This document shows, in pieces, positions 36,338-45,409 of a stretch of DNA of 64,000 nucleotides. The notes beneath the pieces are model-generated. The model worked only from the letters and a program-made list of their open reading frames with translations, did not search any database and had not been told where the DNA came from. Every line of letters starts with the position of its first letter. Position 1 is the stretch's first letter. The DNA lies in NCBI RefSeq assembly GCF_000507185.2, contig NZ_AYTM02000002.1, positions 5,119,501-5,183,500 of the forward strand, written 5' to 3'. A program made the position numbers and the translations under genes. This DNA is from Pseudomonas syringae KCTC 12500 (lineage in GTDB: Bacteria; Pseudomonadota; Gammaproteobacteria; Pseudomonadales; Pseudomonadaceae).

Positions 36338-36778
36338 TCATTCGCCGCGAATGTACTGCTCGAGCTGTTGAATGAGGCTAGCCTGTTCTGCAATGGCTTC
36401 CTTGACCAGATCACCGATGGACAGCAGGCCCAGCAACTGTCCGCCTTCCACGACCGGCAGGTGGCGCAGGTGGCTGTCGGTCATGATGCCCATGCACGCC
36501 TCGACGCTGCGCTGCGAGTCGACAGTGATCACATTGCTGCTCATGATGTCCCTCACCGGTGTACCCACCGACGAGCGCCCCTTGAGGACCACCTTGCGCG
36601 CATAGTCACGTTCGCTGATGACGCCGACCACCACGTTGCCCTCGACTACCGGCAGCGCACCGATGTTCTTTTCAGCCATTAACTTGAGTGCTTCGAGCAC
36701 CATCTGATCCGGTCCGATGGTATGCACTTGCTGGTTCTGCAGGTCTTTCAATTTCAGTAGCTGGGCGACGGTTTTCAT
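36338..36778 (-). CDS. Two-CBS-domain protein
   Basis: A 146-residue protein made of two CBS domains (~10-65 and ~78-135). Visible motifs are V-L-E-A-L-K-L-M-A-E-K-N-I-G-A-L-P-V-V and V-G-V-I-S-E-R-D-Y-A-R-K, then V-E-A-C-M-G-I-M-T-D and L-L-G-L-L-S-I-G-D-L-V-K. Such stand-alone pairs usually bind adenine nucleotides and regulate a partner. A dyad with 8-bp arms lies 30 bp upstream. Single gene. Confidence 0.9.
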   Translation of the reverse strand: MKTVAQLLKLKDLQNQQVHTIGPDQMVLEALKLMAEKNIGALPVVEGNVVVGVISERDYARKVVLKGRSSVGTPVRDIMSSNVITVDSQRSVEACMGIMTDSHLRHLPVVEGGQLLGLLSIGDLVKEAIAEQASLIQQLEQYIRGE

Positions 36779-36807
36779 GGGGCTCTCCGTGATCGGGACC
36801 TGGATGG

Positions 36808-36835
36808 CTGTAGTGCATTGCCAGAACCACTACAG
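36808..36835. promoter_or_regulatory. Inverted repeat upstream of the CBS gene
   Basis: CTGTAGTG and CACTACAG are perfect 8-bp arms separated by 12 bases, starting 30 bp upstream of the CBS gene. It may be an operator or a 5' hairpin. It is not a LexA box because the CTG-to-CAG spacing is wrong. Confidence 0.3.
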
Positions 36836-37001
36836 AATCATCCAGCACGCAGAAACGAGCAAGCAGTAAATAAGGATCACGGGAATAGGAGGAATCAATT
36901 ATCCGCGCCCTCAATGTGCCGTTAATTCGCCTGTCAGGCGCGCCTTTGGCCTCATAGCCAAGTAGAATCATTCGTTTCACCGGGCGGTCGAGGTAACAGC
37001 G

Positions 37002-39365
37002 TTGGATGTACAGCAGGGCTTTATCCTGAGTCGGCACTGGCAAGACACGCCCGCCGGGACCGAGGTCGACTTCTGGTTGGCCACCGATCAGGGCCCGCGC
37101 CATATCCGCCTGCCTTGCCAGCCCTCGGTTGCCTTTATTCCCGCCGATCAGGGCGAGCGAGCCCGATCGTTGTTGCGTAGCGAGCGTGGCGTGGAGCTGC
37201 GCCCGCTGGAACTCTGTGATTTCCGTCACCGCCCGGTGCTGGGTGTTTACTGCCAGCAGCACCGCCAGTTGATGAATATCGAAAAGCTGCTGCGCAGGGG
37301 CAATGTAGACGTCTACGAAGCGGACATTCGACCGCCAGAACGCTACCTGATGGAGCGCTTCATCACTGCGCCGGTGCAGTTTGGCGGCACGCCGGATGCC
37401 GATGGCGTGCTCTGCAACGCGCAGATCAAGCCGGCACCCGATTACCGTCCCAACCTGAAGCTGGTCTCGCTGGATATCGAAACAACGGCCCGCGGCGAGT
37501 TGTATTCGATTGCGCTGGAGGGCTGTGGTCAGCGCCAGGTCTACATGCTGGGCCCGGTCAATGGTGGCGACGAGGCGCTGGATTTTCAGCTCGACTATTG
37601 CGATACCCGCGCGCAGTTGCTCGAGCGCCTTAACGAGTGGCTGGCGCTGCACGACCCTGACGCGATTATCGGCTGGAACGTTATCCAGTTCGATTTGCGC
37701 GTGCTGCATGAGCATGCCCAGCGCCTGCAAGTGCCATTAAGGCTCGGGCGTGGTGGTGAAGCGATGGGTTGGCGTGAGCACGGCAGTCGCAACAACCATT
37801 TTTTTGCCGACGTGAGCGGCCGGCTGATCATCGACGGAATCGAGGCGCTGCGCTCGGCGACCTGGAGTTTTCCGTCGTTCAGCCTTGAATACGTCGCGCA
37901 GACCCTGCTGGGCGAAGGCAAGGCTATCGACACGCCTTATCAGCGCATGGACGAAATCAACCGCATGTTCGCCGAGGACAAGCCGGCGCTGGCACGTTAC
38001 AACATCAAGGACTGCGAACTGGTTACGCGCATCTTTGCCAAGACCCAATTGCTGACTTTTCTGCTCGAGCGCGCCACGGTCACCGGCCTGCCTGCCGATC
38101 GCAGTGGTGGTTCGGTTGCGGCGTTCTGCCATTTGTATATCCCGCTGATGCATCGCCAGGGTTTCGTTGCGCCCAACCTGGGCGAGCGCCTGCCGGAGGC
38201 CAGCCCTGGCGGTTTTGTCATGGATTCCCAGCCAGGGCTGTATGAGTCGGTGCTGGTGCTGGACTACAAAAGCCTTTATCCGTCGATCATTCGTACTTTT
38301 CTGATTGATCCAGTGGGTTTGATCGAAGGCCTTAGGCATCCTGCGGACAGCGAGTCGGTGCCAGGCTTTCGCGGCGCGCGCTTTTCGCGCACCCGTCACA
38401 GCCTGCCAGCCATTGTCGAGCGCGTGTGGCAGGGGCGGGAAGCCGCCAAGCGCGACAAGAATGCGCCCTTGTCCCAGGCGTTGAAAATCATCATGAATGC
38501 CTTCTACGGTGTGTTGGGTTCGAGCGGCTGCCGTTTTTTCGATCCGCGCCTGGCTTCATCGATCACCCTGCGCGGGCATGAAATCATGCTCAAGACCCGC
38601 GACCTCATTCAGGCGCAGGGCTACACCGTGATCTACGGCGATACCGACTCGACATTCGTCTGGCTGGGTCGCCCTCATGGGCAGGAAGAGGCAGCAAGCA
38701 TCGGCAAGGCGCTGGTGCAGCAGGTCAACCAGTGGTGGCGCGAGCACTTGCACGCCGAGTACGGTTTGCACAGTGCCCTTGAGCTGCAATACGAAACGCA
38801 TTTTCGGCGCTTCCTGATGCCCACCGTGCGCGGTGCGGAGGAGGGCAGCAAGAAGCGTTATGCCGGTCTGGTGACCCGTGCTGACGGTTTCGAAGAGATG
38901 ATCTACAAGGGCCTCGAAACCGTACGCACCGACTGGTCGCCGCTGGCTCAGCGGTTTCAGCAGGAGCTGTACCTGCGGATCTTCAAGCGTCAGCCGTATC
39001 AGGATTATGTGCGTGACTACGTGCAGCGCACCCTTTCAGGCGAGCTGGATGACCTGTTGATCTACCGCAAGCGCTTGCGTCGCAAGCTCGATGACTACCA
39101 GCGTAACGTGCCGCCCCATGTGCGCGCCGCGCGGCTGGCCGATGAATACAACGACCAGCAGGGCCGACCGCGTCAGTATCAGAGTGGCGGCTGGATCAGC
39201 TACGTGATGACCGCCGCCGGGCCGGAGCCGCTGGAAATTCGTCACGCCCCGATTGACTACGATCACTACGTGACTCGTCAATTGCAACCGCTGGCAGATG
39301 CCATCCTGCCCTTCGTGGACGACGATTTCAGCACCCTGATTGGTGGGCAGTTAGGGCTGTTCTAG
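37002..39365 (+). CDS. polB: DNA polymerase II (family B)
   Basis: A 787-residue family B polymerase, matching E. coli Pol II length (783). The 3'-5' exonuclease motifs are L-D-I-E-T-T (~157-162) and the N-x-x-x-F-D block I-G-W-N-V-I-Q-F-D (~222-230). Polymerase motifs are [10 protein letters not shown] (~422-431), K-x-x-x-N-A-F-Y-G (~495-505) and Y-G-D-T-D-S (~545-550). All catalytic acidic residues are intact. It works in replication restart and translesion synthesis. Start is TTG with GAGGT upstream. No LexA box was found in front of it. Confidence 0.96.
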   Translation: MDVQQGFILSRHWQDTPAGTEVDFWLATDQGPRHIRLPCQPSVAFIPADQGERARSLLRSERGVELRPLELCDFRHRPVLGVYCQQHRQLMNIEKLLRRGNVDVYEADIRPPERYLMERFITAPVQFGGTPDADGVLCNAQIKPAPDYRPNLKLVSLDIETTARGELYSIALEGCGQRQVYMLGPVNGGDEALDFQLDYCDTRAQLLERLNEWLALHDPDAIIGWNVIQFDLRVLHEHAQRLQVPLRLGRGGEAMGWREHGSRNNHFFADVSGRLIIDGIEALRSATWSFPSFSLEYVAQTLLGEGKAIDTPYQRMDEINRMFAEDKPALARYNIKDCELVTRIFAKTQLLTFLLERATVTGLPADRSGGSVAAFCHLYIPLMHRQGFVAPNLGERLPEASPGGFVMDSQPGLYESVLVLDYKSLYPSIIRTFLIDPVGLIEGLRHPADSESVPGFRGARFSRTRHSLPAIVERVWQGREAAKRDKNAPLSQALKIIMNAFYGVLGSSGCRFFDPRLASSITLRGHEIMLKTRDLIQAQGYTVIYGDTDSTFVWLGRPHGQEEAASIGKALVQQVNQWWREHLHAEYGLHSALELQYETHFRRFLMPTVRGAEEGSKKRYAGLVTRADGFEEMIYKGLETVRTDWSPLAQRFQQELYLRIFKRQPYQDYVRDYVQRTLSGELDDLLIYRKRLRRKLDDYQRNVPPHVRAARLADEYNDQQGRPRQYQSGGWISYVMTAAGPEPLEIRHAPIDYDHYVTRQLQPLADAILPFVDDDFSTLIGGQLGLF

Positions 39366-40207
39366 CGCGAAACCAGCTGCTCAGCGAGCCACGGCAATAC
39401 CTGCTCGCAGGACGCCTCGATTTTCATTTCAAGCAGTTCGTCGGCCCGGGTCTTGCCATGGTTGATGGCGATGACCGGCTTGCCCTGTTCGGCCATGGCC
39501 TTGCACAGGCGAAATGCCGACCAGGCCATCAGCGAGGTGCCGACCACCAGCAGACCTTCGGCCTCCTCGACACTCTGCGTAGCCTTGGCAGCGGTCTGCG
39601 CGGCGACGTTTTCGCCGAAGAACACCACGTCGGGCTTGAGCTTGTCGCCTTCACAGTGCGGGCAGTTGGGCACCTTGAAGCTGGCCTCGAAAGCCGGGTC
39701 GAGCAGGGTGTCGCCGTCCGGTGCCTGTGTTGCGTGGACGCCGATCAGATAAGGGTTTTGCTCCAGCATCTGCTCTTGAATGGCTGCCCGCTCGCTGCGC
39801 TGTTGGCAATCCAGACACAGTACCCGGTGCAGACTGCCGTGCAGCTCAATGACGTCCCGACTGCCGGCTTGCGCATGCAGTGCGTCGACGTTCTGGGTGA
39901 TCAGTCCCGTGATAGTGTCTTTAGCCTGCAGCGCAGCCAGGGCCCGGTGCGCAGCATTGGCCTGTGCCGCGCGTATCCGCGGCCAGCCGAGCATAGCGCG
40001 TGCCCAGTAGCGCTGGCGCGCTGCAGGGTTGCCGAGAAATTCCTGATACATCATCGGCTGCTTGCCGCGCCGCACGCCATCCTTGTCGCGGTAGTCCGGA
40101 ATGCCGGAAGCGGTGCTGATGCCTGCGCCGGTCACCACCAGAAACGGTTTGTCGGCCATCGTCTGGCATAGCGTGTCGAGCAGATGTCGGGTTGGGCTGT
40201 CGAGCAT
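39362..40207 (-). CDS. cobB: Sir2-family NAD-dependent protein deacylase
   Basis: A 281-residue sirtuin. NAD-binding motifs are [15 protein letters not shown] (~27-41) and T-Q-N-V-D-A-L-H (~122-129); the catalytic His lies in E-L-H-G-S (~140-144). Four cysteines of a zinc ribbon are present as C-L-D-C and C-P-H-C. It is expected to remove acetyl groups from protein lysines using NAD. The chosen ATG 40207 leaves out 13 codons of an upstream extension. The 3' end overlaps polB by 4 bp on the opposite strand. Confidence 0.92.
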   Translation of the reverse strand: MLDSPTRHLLDTLCQTMADKPFLVVTGAGISTASGIPDYRDKDGVRRGKQPMMYQEFLGNPAARQRYWARAMLGWPRIRAAQANAAHRALAALQAKDTITGLITQNVDALHAQAGSRDVIELHGSLHRVLCLDCQQRSERAAIQEQMLEQNPYLIGVHATQAPDGDTLLDPAFEASFKVPNCPHCEGDKLKPDVVFFGENVAAQTAAKATQSVEEAEGLLVVGTSLMAWSAFRLCKAMAEQGKPVIAINHGKTRADELLEMKIEASCEQVLPWLAEQLVSR

Positions 40208-40425
40208 GTTTGAACCTCGGGTGGCCTGCCTCTTGTGACGGGTCACATTATCATCTGGCGTGCAGGCAGCGTCGCGGATGCCACAGCTGTGAGCCGCCGT
40301 GGCAGAGGTTGGTTCAATCGCGGGTCCTGGCAGCGGATCGCTACGTCGTCGGTCAGGGCACTGTGCTCCGACGCGAGGGGCGTGTGTCCGTAACGGGCAG
40401 GTGAGGAGGGCTCTGTCCCTCGCGC

Positions 40426-41271
40426 TCAGTCCTTCAGCGCAATCTTCTTGCCGCGTCTGGCGGCGATGTCGCTAGCCTGGCCATCACGCTGCTTGCCGGT
40501 GCGGGCTTGGGTGATGAGGGCCGGAATCAGCGGGCCTTCCGGCAGGTTCTTCCAGAATCGCGAAGGGAAGTGGCCTTCCATGACCTTGGGGTTCAGGCGC
40601 GCAGGATTGAAGATGTGGCTATAGTAGGTCAGCCACAGTTCGCCATGCGGGTCTTCCACCTGCCTGGCCATGGTCTGCCAGGCTTGCGGGCAGCGTCGCT
40701 CATGAATCAGTTGTTGGCCGTCGTAATACACGCCGTCCTGAGGCGTTGCGATCATCCAGCGGTGCTGACCCATGCGGCCGATGAAATGCTCGCTGGCACT
40801 GAGCAGAATATCGTGCGCCGGTTCGTGCCAGGCCACGTACTGCGGGCGCATCAGGGCTTCGTCGTCAGCCACGGACGGCAGCGCGACAAACCGCAGGAAG
40901 GCGTGCAGATGATGGGCCTCGCGCCTTACCGATTTAAGGCGGCGATGCAATTCACTGCCGAGCCTGTCACCGGCCATCATCGCCGTGCGATCCCCATGGG
41001 TAACGCGCCACAAGACTTCGTACAGCAGGCTCCAGCGCTGATCGCCCCGGTAACGCGAGGCGCTTTCCAGCAGTTGCACCAGCTCCAGCGGAACCCGTGC
41101 CTGAAACGGCCCGGCTTCTTTGGGGTAGTCTTCCTCACTGCCAAACAGATCGGCGGCATCCGGCGACTTCCAGCTGACCTGACTGGGGTCGATTTCGTGA
41201 CTCAACAGCCAGCGCGCCTGTTGCCGCCAGGTGACGAACAGGTCGTCGCAGTCGAGGCAGATCATCCCCAC
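40426..41271 (-). CDS. TIGR03915/DUF4130 partner of radical SAM DNA-repair protein
   Basis: A 281-residue protein of the TIGR03915 (SAM-associated DNA metabolism) family. It has the A-H-H-L-H-A-F-L-R-F block (~118-127), then W-H-E-P-A-H-D-I-L, F-I-G-R-M-G and M-I-A-T-P-Q-D-G-V-Y-Y-D-G segments; the C-terminal half is uracil-DNA-glycosylase-superfamily-like in other members. It overlaps the upstream radical SAM gene by 10 bp and in most genomes is its constant neighbour. The pair is thought to act in DNA repair or modification, but the reaction is not known. A LexA box in front of the pair supports a damage-induced role. Confidence 0.88.
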   Translation of the reverse strand: MGMICLDCDDLFVTWRQQARWLLSHEIDPSQVSWKSPDAADLFGSEEDYPKEAGPFQARVPLELVQLLESASRYRGDQRWSLLYEVLWRVTHGDRTAMMAGDRLGSELHRRLKSVRREAHHLHAFLRFVALPSVADDEALMRPQYVAWHEPAHDILLSASEHFIGRMGQHRWMIATPQDGVYYDGQQLIHERRCPQAWQTMARQVEDPHGELWLTYYSHIFNPARLNPKVMEGHFPSRFWKNLPEGPLIPALITQARTGKQRDGQASDIAARRGKKIALKD

Positions 41272-42482
41272 AGGCCCATTTGCTGAGGCTGAGGCCGGTC
41301 GCGCAACTGGTGATGCAGGAACTCGCTGGTGGTTTCCGCGTGCGGCGGGTGGTAATCACTGGTAATGATGAACGGCTTGGCCTTGGCCAGTATGCAGCGC
41401 ATGCGGGTGAGGTCTTCGTAGCGGATGCGCCGTTGTCTGCGCAACTCGACCAGCCGCTGCGTGGTGCGGATGCCAATGCCCGGCACCCTGGCGATCAGTG
41501 CCGGGTCGGCCTGGTTCAGATCCAGGGGGAAAACCTGTCGGTTGCCCAGCGCCCAGGCCAGTTTGGGGTCGATGTCCAGCGCCAGATCACCGGGGCCGTC
41601 GAGCAGTTCACCGGCAGTGAAACCATAGCCGCGCAGCAGAAAGTCAGCCTGATACAGGCGATGCTCGCGCATCAGGGGCGGTGCCGCGAGCGGAACGCTG
41701 TTGGGGCTGTTGGGTATCGGGCTGAACGCAGAGTAATAGACCCGGCGCAGCTTGAAGTTGCTGTACAGCGACTGCGCGCTGTGCAGGATAGTGCTGTCGT
41801 CGGTGGCATCGGCACCGACAATCATCTGCGTGCTCTGCCCGGCAGGCGCAAAGCGCGGCGAGCGAGGCTCGTTGCGCACCGTTTGCTCGCCGGTGTAAAT
41901 CGTCTGCATGGCTTGCTTGATCGACGCGACGTCTTTTTCCGGTGCGAGGGTCTGCAGGCTCAGGTCGGTCGGCAGCTCGATATTGACGCTGAGGCGGTCG
42001 GCATAACGACCAGCCTTTTCGATCAGCGCAGGATCGGCGTCAGGGATGGTCTTGAGGTGGATGTAGCCGCGAAACTCATGCACCTCGCGCAACAGCCGGG
42101 CGACTTCGACGAGTTGCTCCATGGTGTAGTCCGCAGAGCGAATGATCCCGGAACTCAAAAACAGCCCGCTCACGCAATTGCGGCGATAGAAGTCCAGCGT
42201 CAGCGTGACCACTTCTTCGGGAGTGAAGCGCGCACGGGGCACATCGCTGGAGCGACGGTTGACGCAGTATTGGCAGTCGTAAAGACAGAAGTTGGTCAGC
42301 AGAATCTTCAGCAGCGACACGCAACGCCCGTCCGGCGTGTAGCTGTGGCAGATGCCCATGCCATTGGTAGAGCCGAGCCCGGACTTGTCCTGCGAGCTGC
42401 GCTTGGGTGCTCCACTGCTGGCGCACGACGCATCGTACTTGGCGGCGTCTGCCAGAATGCTGAGCTTGTCGATAAGCTGCAT
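41262..42482 (-). CDS. Radical SAM protein of putative DNA modification/repair (TIGR03916)
   Basis: A 406-residue radical SAM enzyme. The 4Fe-4S cluster motif is C-L-Y-D-C-Q-Y-C (C-x3-C-x2-C, ~74-81), preceded by M-G-I-C-H-S-Y-T-P-D-G-R-C. The C-terminal part has a helix-hairpin-helix (D-P-A-L-I-A-R-V-P-G-I-G-I-R-T-T-Q-R-L, ~340-360), a DNA-binding element that fits a nucleic-acid substrate. ATG 42482 agrees with family start M-Q-L-I-D-K-L-S-I-L; the 64-codon upstream extension runs through the LexA box and is not coding. Operon with TIGR03915. Confidence 0.93.
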   Translation of the reverse strand: MQLIDKLSILADAAKYDASCASSGAPKRSSQDKSGLGSTNGMGICHSYTPDGRCVSLLKILLTNFCLYDCQYCVNRRSSDVPRARFTPEEVVTLTLDFYRRNCVSGLFLSSGIIRSADYTMEQLVEVARLLREVHEFRGYIHLKTIPDADPALIEKAGRYADRLSVNIELPTDLSLQTLAPEKDVASIKQAMQTIYTGEQTVRNEPRSPRFAPAGQSTQMIVGADATDDSTILHSAQSLYSNFKLRRVYYSAFSPIPNSPNSVPLAAPPLMREHRLYQADFLLRGYGFTAGELLDGPGDLALDIDPKLAWALGNRQVFPLDLNQADPALIARVPGIGIRTTQRLVELRRQRRIRYEDLTRMRCILAKAKPFIITSDYHPPHAETTSEFLHHQLRDRPQPQQMGLWG

Positions 42483-42496
42483 GAAGTGCCCCTTGA

Positions 42497-42512
42497 CTGT
42501 TTGTATATACAG
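42497..42512 (-). promoter_or_regulatory. LexA (SOS) box upstream of the radical SAM pair
   Basis: CTGTTTGTATATACAG fits the LexA consensus CTG-N10-CAG, with both outer CTGT and ACAG arms complete. It is 14 bp upstream of the radical SAM start, where a repressor would block transcription initiation or early elongation. The match is read by eye. Confidence 0.75.
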
Positions 42513-42629
42513 TATAGGGGTGCGTGCAGTGTCACAAGTACCGCACGGCGGAGTTCTGCGAGGCGATGCCGAATCGGATCCGTCCCGGCGTTTATCTGCA
42601 CGACTGGAAAGCAAGGTGCCAGCATGAAC

Positions 42630-42642
42630 GTTATTTAATAAC
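42630..42642. promoter_or_regulatory. Zur-box-like palindrome, upstream copy
   Basis: GTTATTTAATAAC has perfect 5-bp arms and matches 10 of 12 defined positions of the gammaproteobacterial Zur core GTTATANTATAAC. It lies 66 bp before the small membrane-protein gene that leads the zinc importer. Confidence 0.6.
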
Positions 42643-42659
42643 ACTTGCACGTTTGGTAT

Positions 42660-42672
42660 GTAATACTGTAAC
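42660..42672. promoter_or_regulatory. Zur-box-like palindrome, downstream copy
   Basis: GTAATACTGTAAC matches 10 of 12 positions of the Zur core and lies 17 bp after the first copy, 24 bp before the TTG start of the next gene. The arms are less symmetric. Two adjacent sites would allow tight zinc-dependent repression. Confidence 0.45.
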
Positions 42673-42695
42673 AAATAGTTGCGGGTTATTTTTAC

Positions 42696-42842
42696 TTGAA
42701 AAATCCTTCTGACGCTTCGACAGCAAGCGCTTCGATAGCAGGCTCCGTGCTGGCCCAGGCGGCCTGGAAGCGGGTCCTGTTTTCCCTGGCGATACTGACA
42801 TTGCTCTGGCTGGCCATTGGCTGGTCGGTGGCAGTTCCATGA
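42696..42842 (+). CDS. Small single-pass membrane protein at head of zinc operon (48 residues)
   Basis: A 48-codon frame from TTG 42696 ends in TGA overlapping the ATG of the ATP-binding gene (ATGA). The N-terminal part is rich in Ser, Ala and Thr; residues ~26-48 (V-L-F-S-L-A-I-L-T-L-L-W-L-A-I-G-W-S-V-A-V-P) form one membrane helix. There is no strong ribosome site before the TTG, so the start is uncertain. Overlap with aztA and Zur-like sites in front suggest a real zinc-regulated component. No family is recognised. Confidence 0.5.
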   Translation: MKNPSDASTASASIAGSVLAQAAWKRVLFSLAILTLLWLAIGWSVAVP

Positions 42843-43585
42843 GTGCCGCCATCGCTCTGGAAAACCTTACGGTGGCGTATGAACGCCGTCCGGCCGTGCA
42901 CCACATCAGCGGGCGCTTCGAGGCCGGTAGCCTGACCGCTATCGTCGGGCCTAACGGCGCGGGCAAATCGACGCTGATCAAGGCCATCGCCGGAACCATG
43001 AAGCCTGCTCAGGGACGCGTCGACCGGGGGCGTCTTGCAACCCGCACGATAGGCTATCTGCCGCAGGCCGCGGAAATCGATCGCAGCTTTCCACTGAGTG
43101 TCGCCGATACCGTTTCGATGGGCGCCTGGCACAGTATCGGTCCGTTCCGCAGTCTGACGCGCAATCATGCGCGTCTGACCGGCGAGGCGCTGATGACCGT
43201 CGGCCTTGAGGGGTTCGAAGGGCGTAGCGTGGGCTCGCTGTCATCGGGTCAGTTTCAGCGGGTGCTGTTCGCCCGACTGCTGTTGCAGGACGCTTCGGTG
43301 ATCCTCCTGGATGAGCCGTTCACCGCCATCGACGCGCGCACCACGCGTGATTTGTTGCAGCTGGTGCGTGCCTGGCACGGGCAGGGGCGCACGGTGATTG
43401 CCGTATTGCACGATATCGAACAGGTCCGTCAGCACTTCCCGCAAACCTTGCTGATGGCTCGCGAAGCCATCGCCTGGGGCGAGACAGCGCAAGTGCTCAG
43501 CGTTGCCAACCTGCGCAAGGCGCGCAACATGGCTGAGTACTGGAGCCCGGATGCCTTGTTGTGTGATGCCGAGGACGACGCATGA
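42839..43585 (+). CDS. aztA: Zinc ABC transporter ATP-binding protein (AztA-like)
   Basis: A 248-residue ATPase: Walker A G-P-N-G-A-G-K-S-T (~40-48), Q-loop Y-L-P-Q-A (~74-78), signature L-S-S-G-Q-F-Q-R (~135-142, one Gln for the usual G-x-x-x), Walker B V-I-L-L-D-E-P-F (~155-162) and H-loop A-V-L-H-D (~187-191). The N-terminal R-R-P-A-V-H-H-I-S-G block resembles AztA of zinc importers rather than ZnuC. ATGA overlaps link it to the small protein before and the permease after. Azt rather than Znu naming is inference from sequence feel and gene order (ATPase, permease, binding protein). Confidence 0.82.
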   Translation: MSAAIALENLTVAYERRPAVHHISGRFEAGSLTAIVGPNGAGKSTLIKAIAGTMKPAQGRVDRGRLATRTIGYLPQAAEIDRSFPLSVADTVSMGAWHSIGPFRSLTRNHARLTGEALMTVGLEGFEGRSVGSLSSGQFQRVLFARLLLQDASVILLDEPFTAIDARTTRDLLQLVRAWHGQGRTVIAVLHDIEQVRQHFPQTLLMAREAIAWGETAQVLSVANLRKARNMAEYWSPDALLCDAEDDA

Positions 43586-44451
43586 TGCTCTATAGCCTGG
43601 TGGTTGAGCCGTTTATCGAATTCGGTTTCATGCGTCGCGCGCTGGTGGCGTGTCTGGCTCTGGGCATCGGCTCGGGACCGGTCGGCGTGCTGTTGATGTT
43701 GCGGCGCATGAGCCTGGTGGGCGATGCGATGAGCCACGCGGTGCTGCCGGGCGCAGCGGTGGGCTTCATGGTCGCCGGGCTGTCGTTGCCGGCAATGGGG
43801 TTCGGCGGCCTGATCGCCGGGCTGGCAGTGGCCTTGCTGTCCGGTCTGGTGAGTCGACTGACCTCGTTACGCGAAGACGCCAGCTTTGCCAGCTTCTATC
43901 TGACCTCGCTGGCCACCGGGGTGCTGATTGTTTCGCTGCACGGCTCCAGCGTCGATCTGCTGCACGTGCTGTTCGGCACCATTCTGGCCATTGATGACAC
44001 CGCTATTTACATGGTCGGCAGCATTGCCTCCTTCACCCTGATCCTGCTGGCGATCATCTATCGGCCGCTGGTGCTGGAGTGCTTCGATCCGGGCTTTCTG
44101 CGCGCGGTCGGCGGGCGCGGCTCGCTGTACCACGTTCTGTTTCTGCTGCTGGTGGTGCTCAACCTGGTCGCAGGCTTTCAGGCGCTGGGCACGCTGATGG
44201 CGGTGGGCATGATGATGCTGCCGGCAACCGCCGCACGTTTCTGGACCAACTCGCTGAGTGGCTTGATGGTGATTTCGACGCTGCTGGCGACCTTGTCCGG
44301 GCTGATCGGGCTGATCGTTTCCTACCACCTAGGCGTCGCCTCGGGGCCGGCCATCGTGCTCACGGCCAGTGCGTTCTACGGCATCTCCCTGTTGTTCGGG
44401 CGCACGGGCATCGTGCGTCGGCTGTTCCCCAAACCTCACCTGGCTCACTGA
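43582..44451 (+). CDS. aztB: Zinc ABC transporter permease (AztB-like)
   Basis: A 289-residue integral membrane protein with 8-9 hydrophobic segments, of the metal ABC-3 permease family. The conserved M-S-L-V-G-D-A-M-S-H-A-V-L-P-G-A-A-V-G (~44-62) is the family hallmark at the coupling region, and L-M-A-V-G-M-M-M-L-P-A-A/T lies near ~208-220. It overlaps the ATPase gene by 4 bp and is followed after 11 bp by the binding protein. The substrate is taken as zinc from the binding-protein ligands and the Zur-like sites. Confidence 0.88.
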   Translation: MMLYSLVVEPFIEFGFMRRALVACLALGIGSGPVGVLLMLRRMSLVGDAMSHAVLPGAAVGFMVAGLSLPAMGFGGLIAGLAVALLSGLVSRLTSLREDASFASFYLTSLATGVLIVSLHGSSVDLLHVLFGTILAIDDTAIYMVGSIASFTLILLAIIYRPLVLECFDPGFLRAVGGRGSLYHVLFLLLVVLNLVAGFQALGTLMAVGMMMLPATAARFWTNSLSGLMVISTLLATLSGLIGLIVSYHLGVASGPAIVLTASAFYGISLLFGRTGIVRRLFPKPHLAH

Positions 44452-44462
44452 AAAGGTACGTC

Positions 44463-45359
44463 ATGAAACGATTGATGATGTTGAGTTCCCTGGCTGCACT
44501 GGCGCTGTCGGCATTCGCCAGCCTCGCCCAGGCCAAACCGCTGGAAGCCGTTGCTTCGTTCACGGTCATTGCCGATATGGTCAGTACGGTAGGCGGTGAA
44601 CGTGTGCACGTTCGATCGCTGATCGGTCCGAACGGCGATCCTCACGTCTACGAGCCGACACCGAGTGACGCCCAGGCGCTGAAAAACGCCGATCTGGCAT
44701 TTGTCAGCGGCCTGCATCTGGAGGGCTGGATGGATCGTCTCATCAAGGCTTCAGGCTACAAGGGGCAGCCGGTGGTGCTGTCCGAGGGCATCAAGACGCG
44801 CAGCATGGATGAGGACGGCAAACGCATTGTCGACCCGCATGCCTGGAACAGCGCGGCCAATGGCGTGATTTATGTGCGCAACATCGTCGCGGCGCTGAAG
44901 AAAGCCGATCCGGAAGGGGCCAGCGTGTATCAGGCCAATGGTGATCGCTACATCGTTGAGTTGCAGCAACTGGATACCTACGCTCGCGATCAGATCCGTT
45001 CGATTCCGGCTGCCAGACGCAAGATCCTCACCTCTCATGACGCGTTCGGCTACTTTGGCGATGCCTATGGTGTGACCTTCCTGTCGCCGCTGGGCTTGTC
45101 TACCGAGTCTGAGGCGTCGGCCGCCGATGTGTCGAAACTGATCCGTCAGATCAAGACCGAACATGTCAGTGCCTACTTCTTTGAAAACTCCAGCGACCCG
45201 CGTCTGGTCAAGCAGATAGCCGAAGCCAGTGGCGCTCAACCAGGGGGTGAACTGTACGTGGAGTCCTTGTCGCCAGCCGACGGCCCGGCGCCAACCTACG
45301 CCAAGATGTTCCGTTACAACGTCGATACTCTGACTGCGGCAATGAAGCGCAATCAGTAA
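44463..45359 (+). CDS. aztC: Zinc ABC transporter substrate-binding protein (AztC-like)
   Basis: A 298-residue periplasmic cluster A-I metal-binding protein with signal peptide (cut near A-Q-A ~23-25). Candidate metal ligands are His in D-P-H-V-Y-E-P (~61), D-P-H-A-W (~128), S-H-D-A-F-G (~193) and an acidic residue near the C-terminus. The third ligand is His, as in zinc binders, not Glu as in manganese binders. The His-rich loop of ZnuA is missing, which fits AztC. The open frame extends far upstream in-frame but this is a shadow of aztB; ATG 44463 starts the signal peptide. A strong hairpin follows. Confidence 0.86.
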   Translation: MKRLMMLSSLAALALSAFASLAQAKPLEAVASFTVIADMVSTVGGERVHVRSLIGPNGDPHVYEPTPSDAQALKNADLAFVSGLHLEGWMDRLIKASGYKGQPVVLSEGIKTRSMDEDGKRIVDPHAWNSAANGVIYVRNIVAALKKADPEGASVYQANGDRYIVELQQLDTYARDQIRSIPAARRKILTSHDAFGYFGDAYGVTFLSPLGLSTESEASAADVSKLIRQIKTEHVSAYFFENSSDPRLVKQIAEASGAQPGGELYVESLSPADGPAPTYAKMFRYNVDTLTAAMKRNQ

Positions 45360-45365
45360 GCCTGA

Positions 45366-45402
45366 AGCTGCCCGGTGCCCTGATTGCGGGCGCCGGGCAG
45401 CT
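45366..45402. terminator. Strong hairpin between aztC and galM
   Basis: AGCTGCCCGGTGCCC and GGGCGCCGGGCAGCT form a 15-bp stem with one G-U pair and a 7-base loop. It lies between convergent genes, 6 bp after the aztC stop and 7 bp before the galM stop. No T-run follows, so terminator function is likely but not certain. Confidence 0.6.
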
Positions 45403-45409
45403 CAACGCT

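Noticed and set aside
36808..36824. Possible LexA box between the CBS gene and polB (CTGTAGTGCATTGCCAG)
   Set aside because: The CTG-CAG spacing is 11, not 10, and the ACAG arm is missing; the true symmetry is a wider dyad. polB is an SOS gene in E. coli but no valid box was found here.
36672..37730. 352-codon minus-strand frame
   Set aside because: Antisense to the polB 5' half and its upstream region; composition is that of a shadow.
41280..42638. 452-codon plus-strand frame
   Set aside because: Antisense to the radical SAM gene and across its LexA box; no protein family features.
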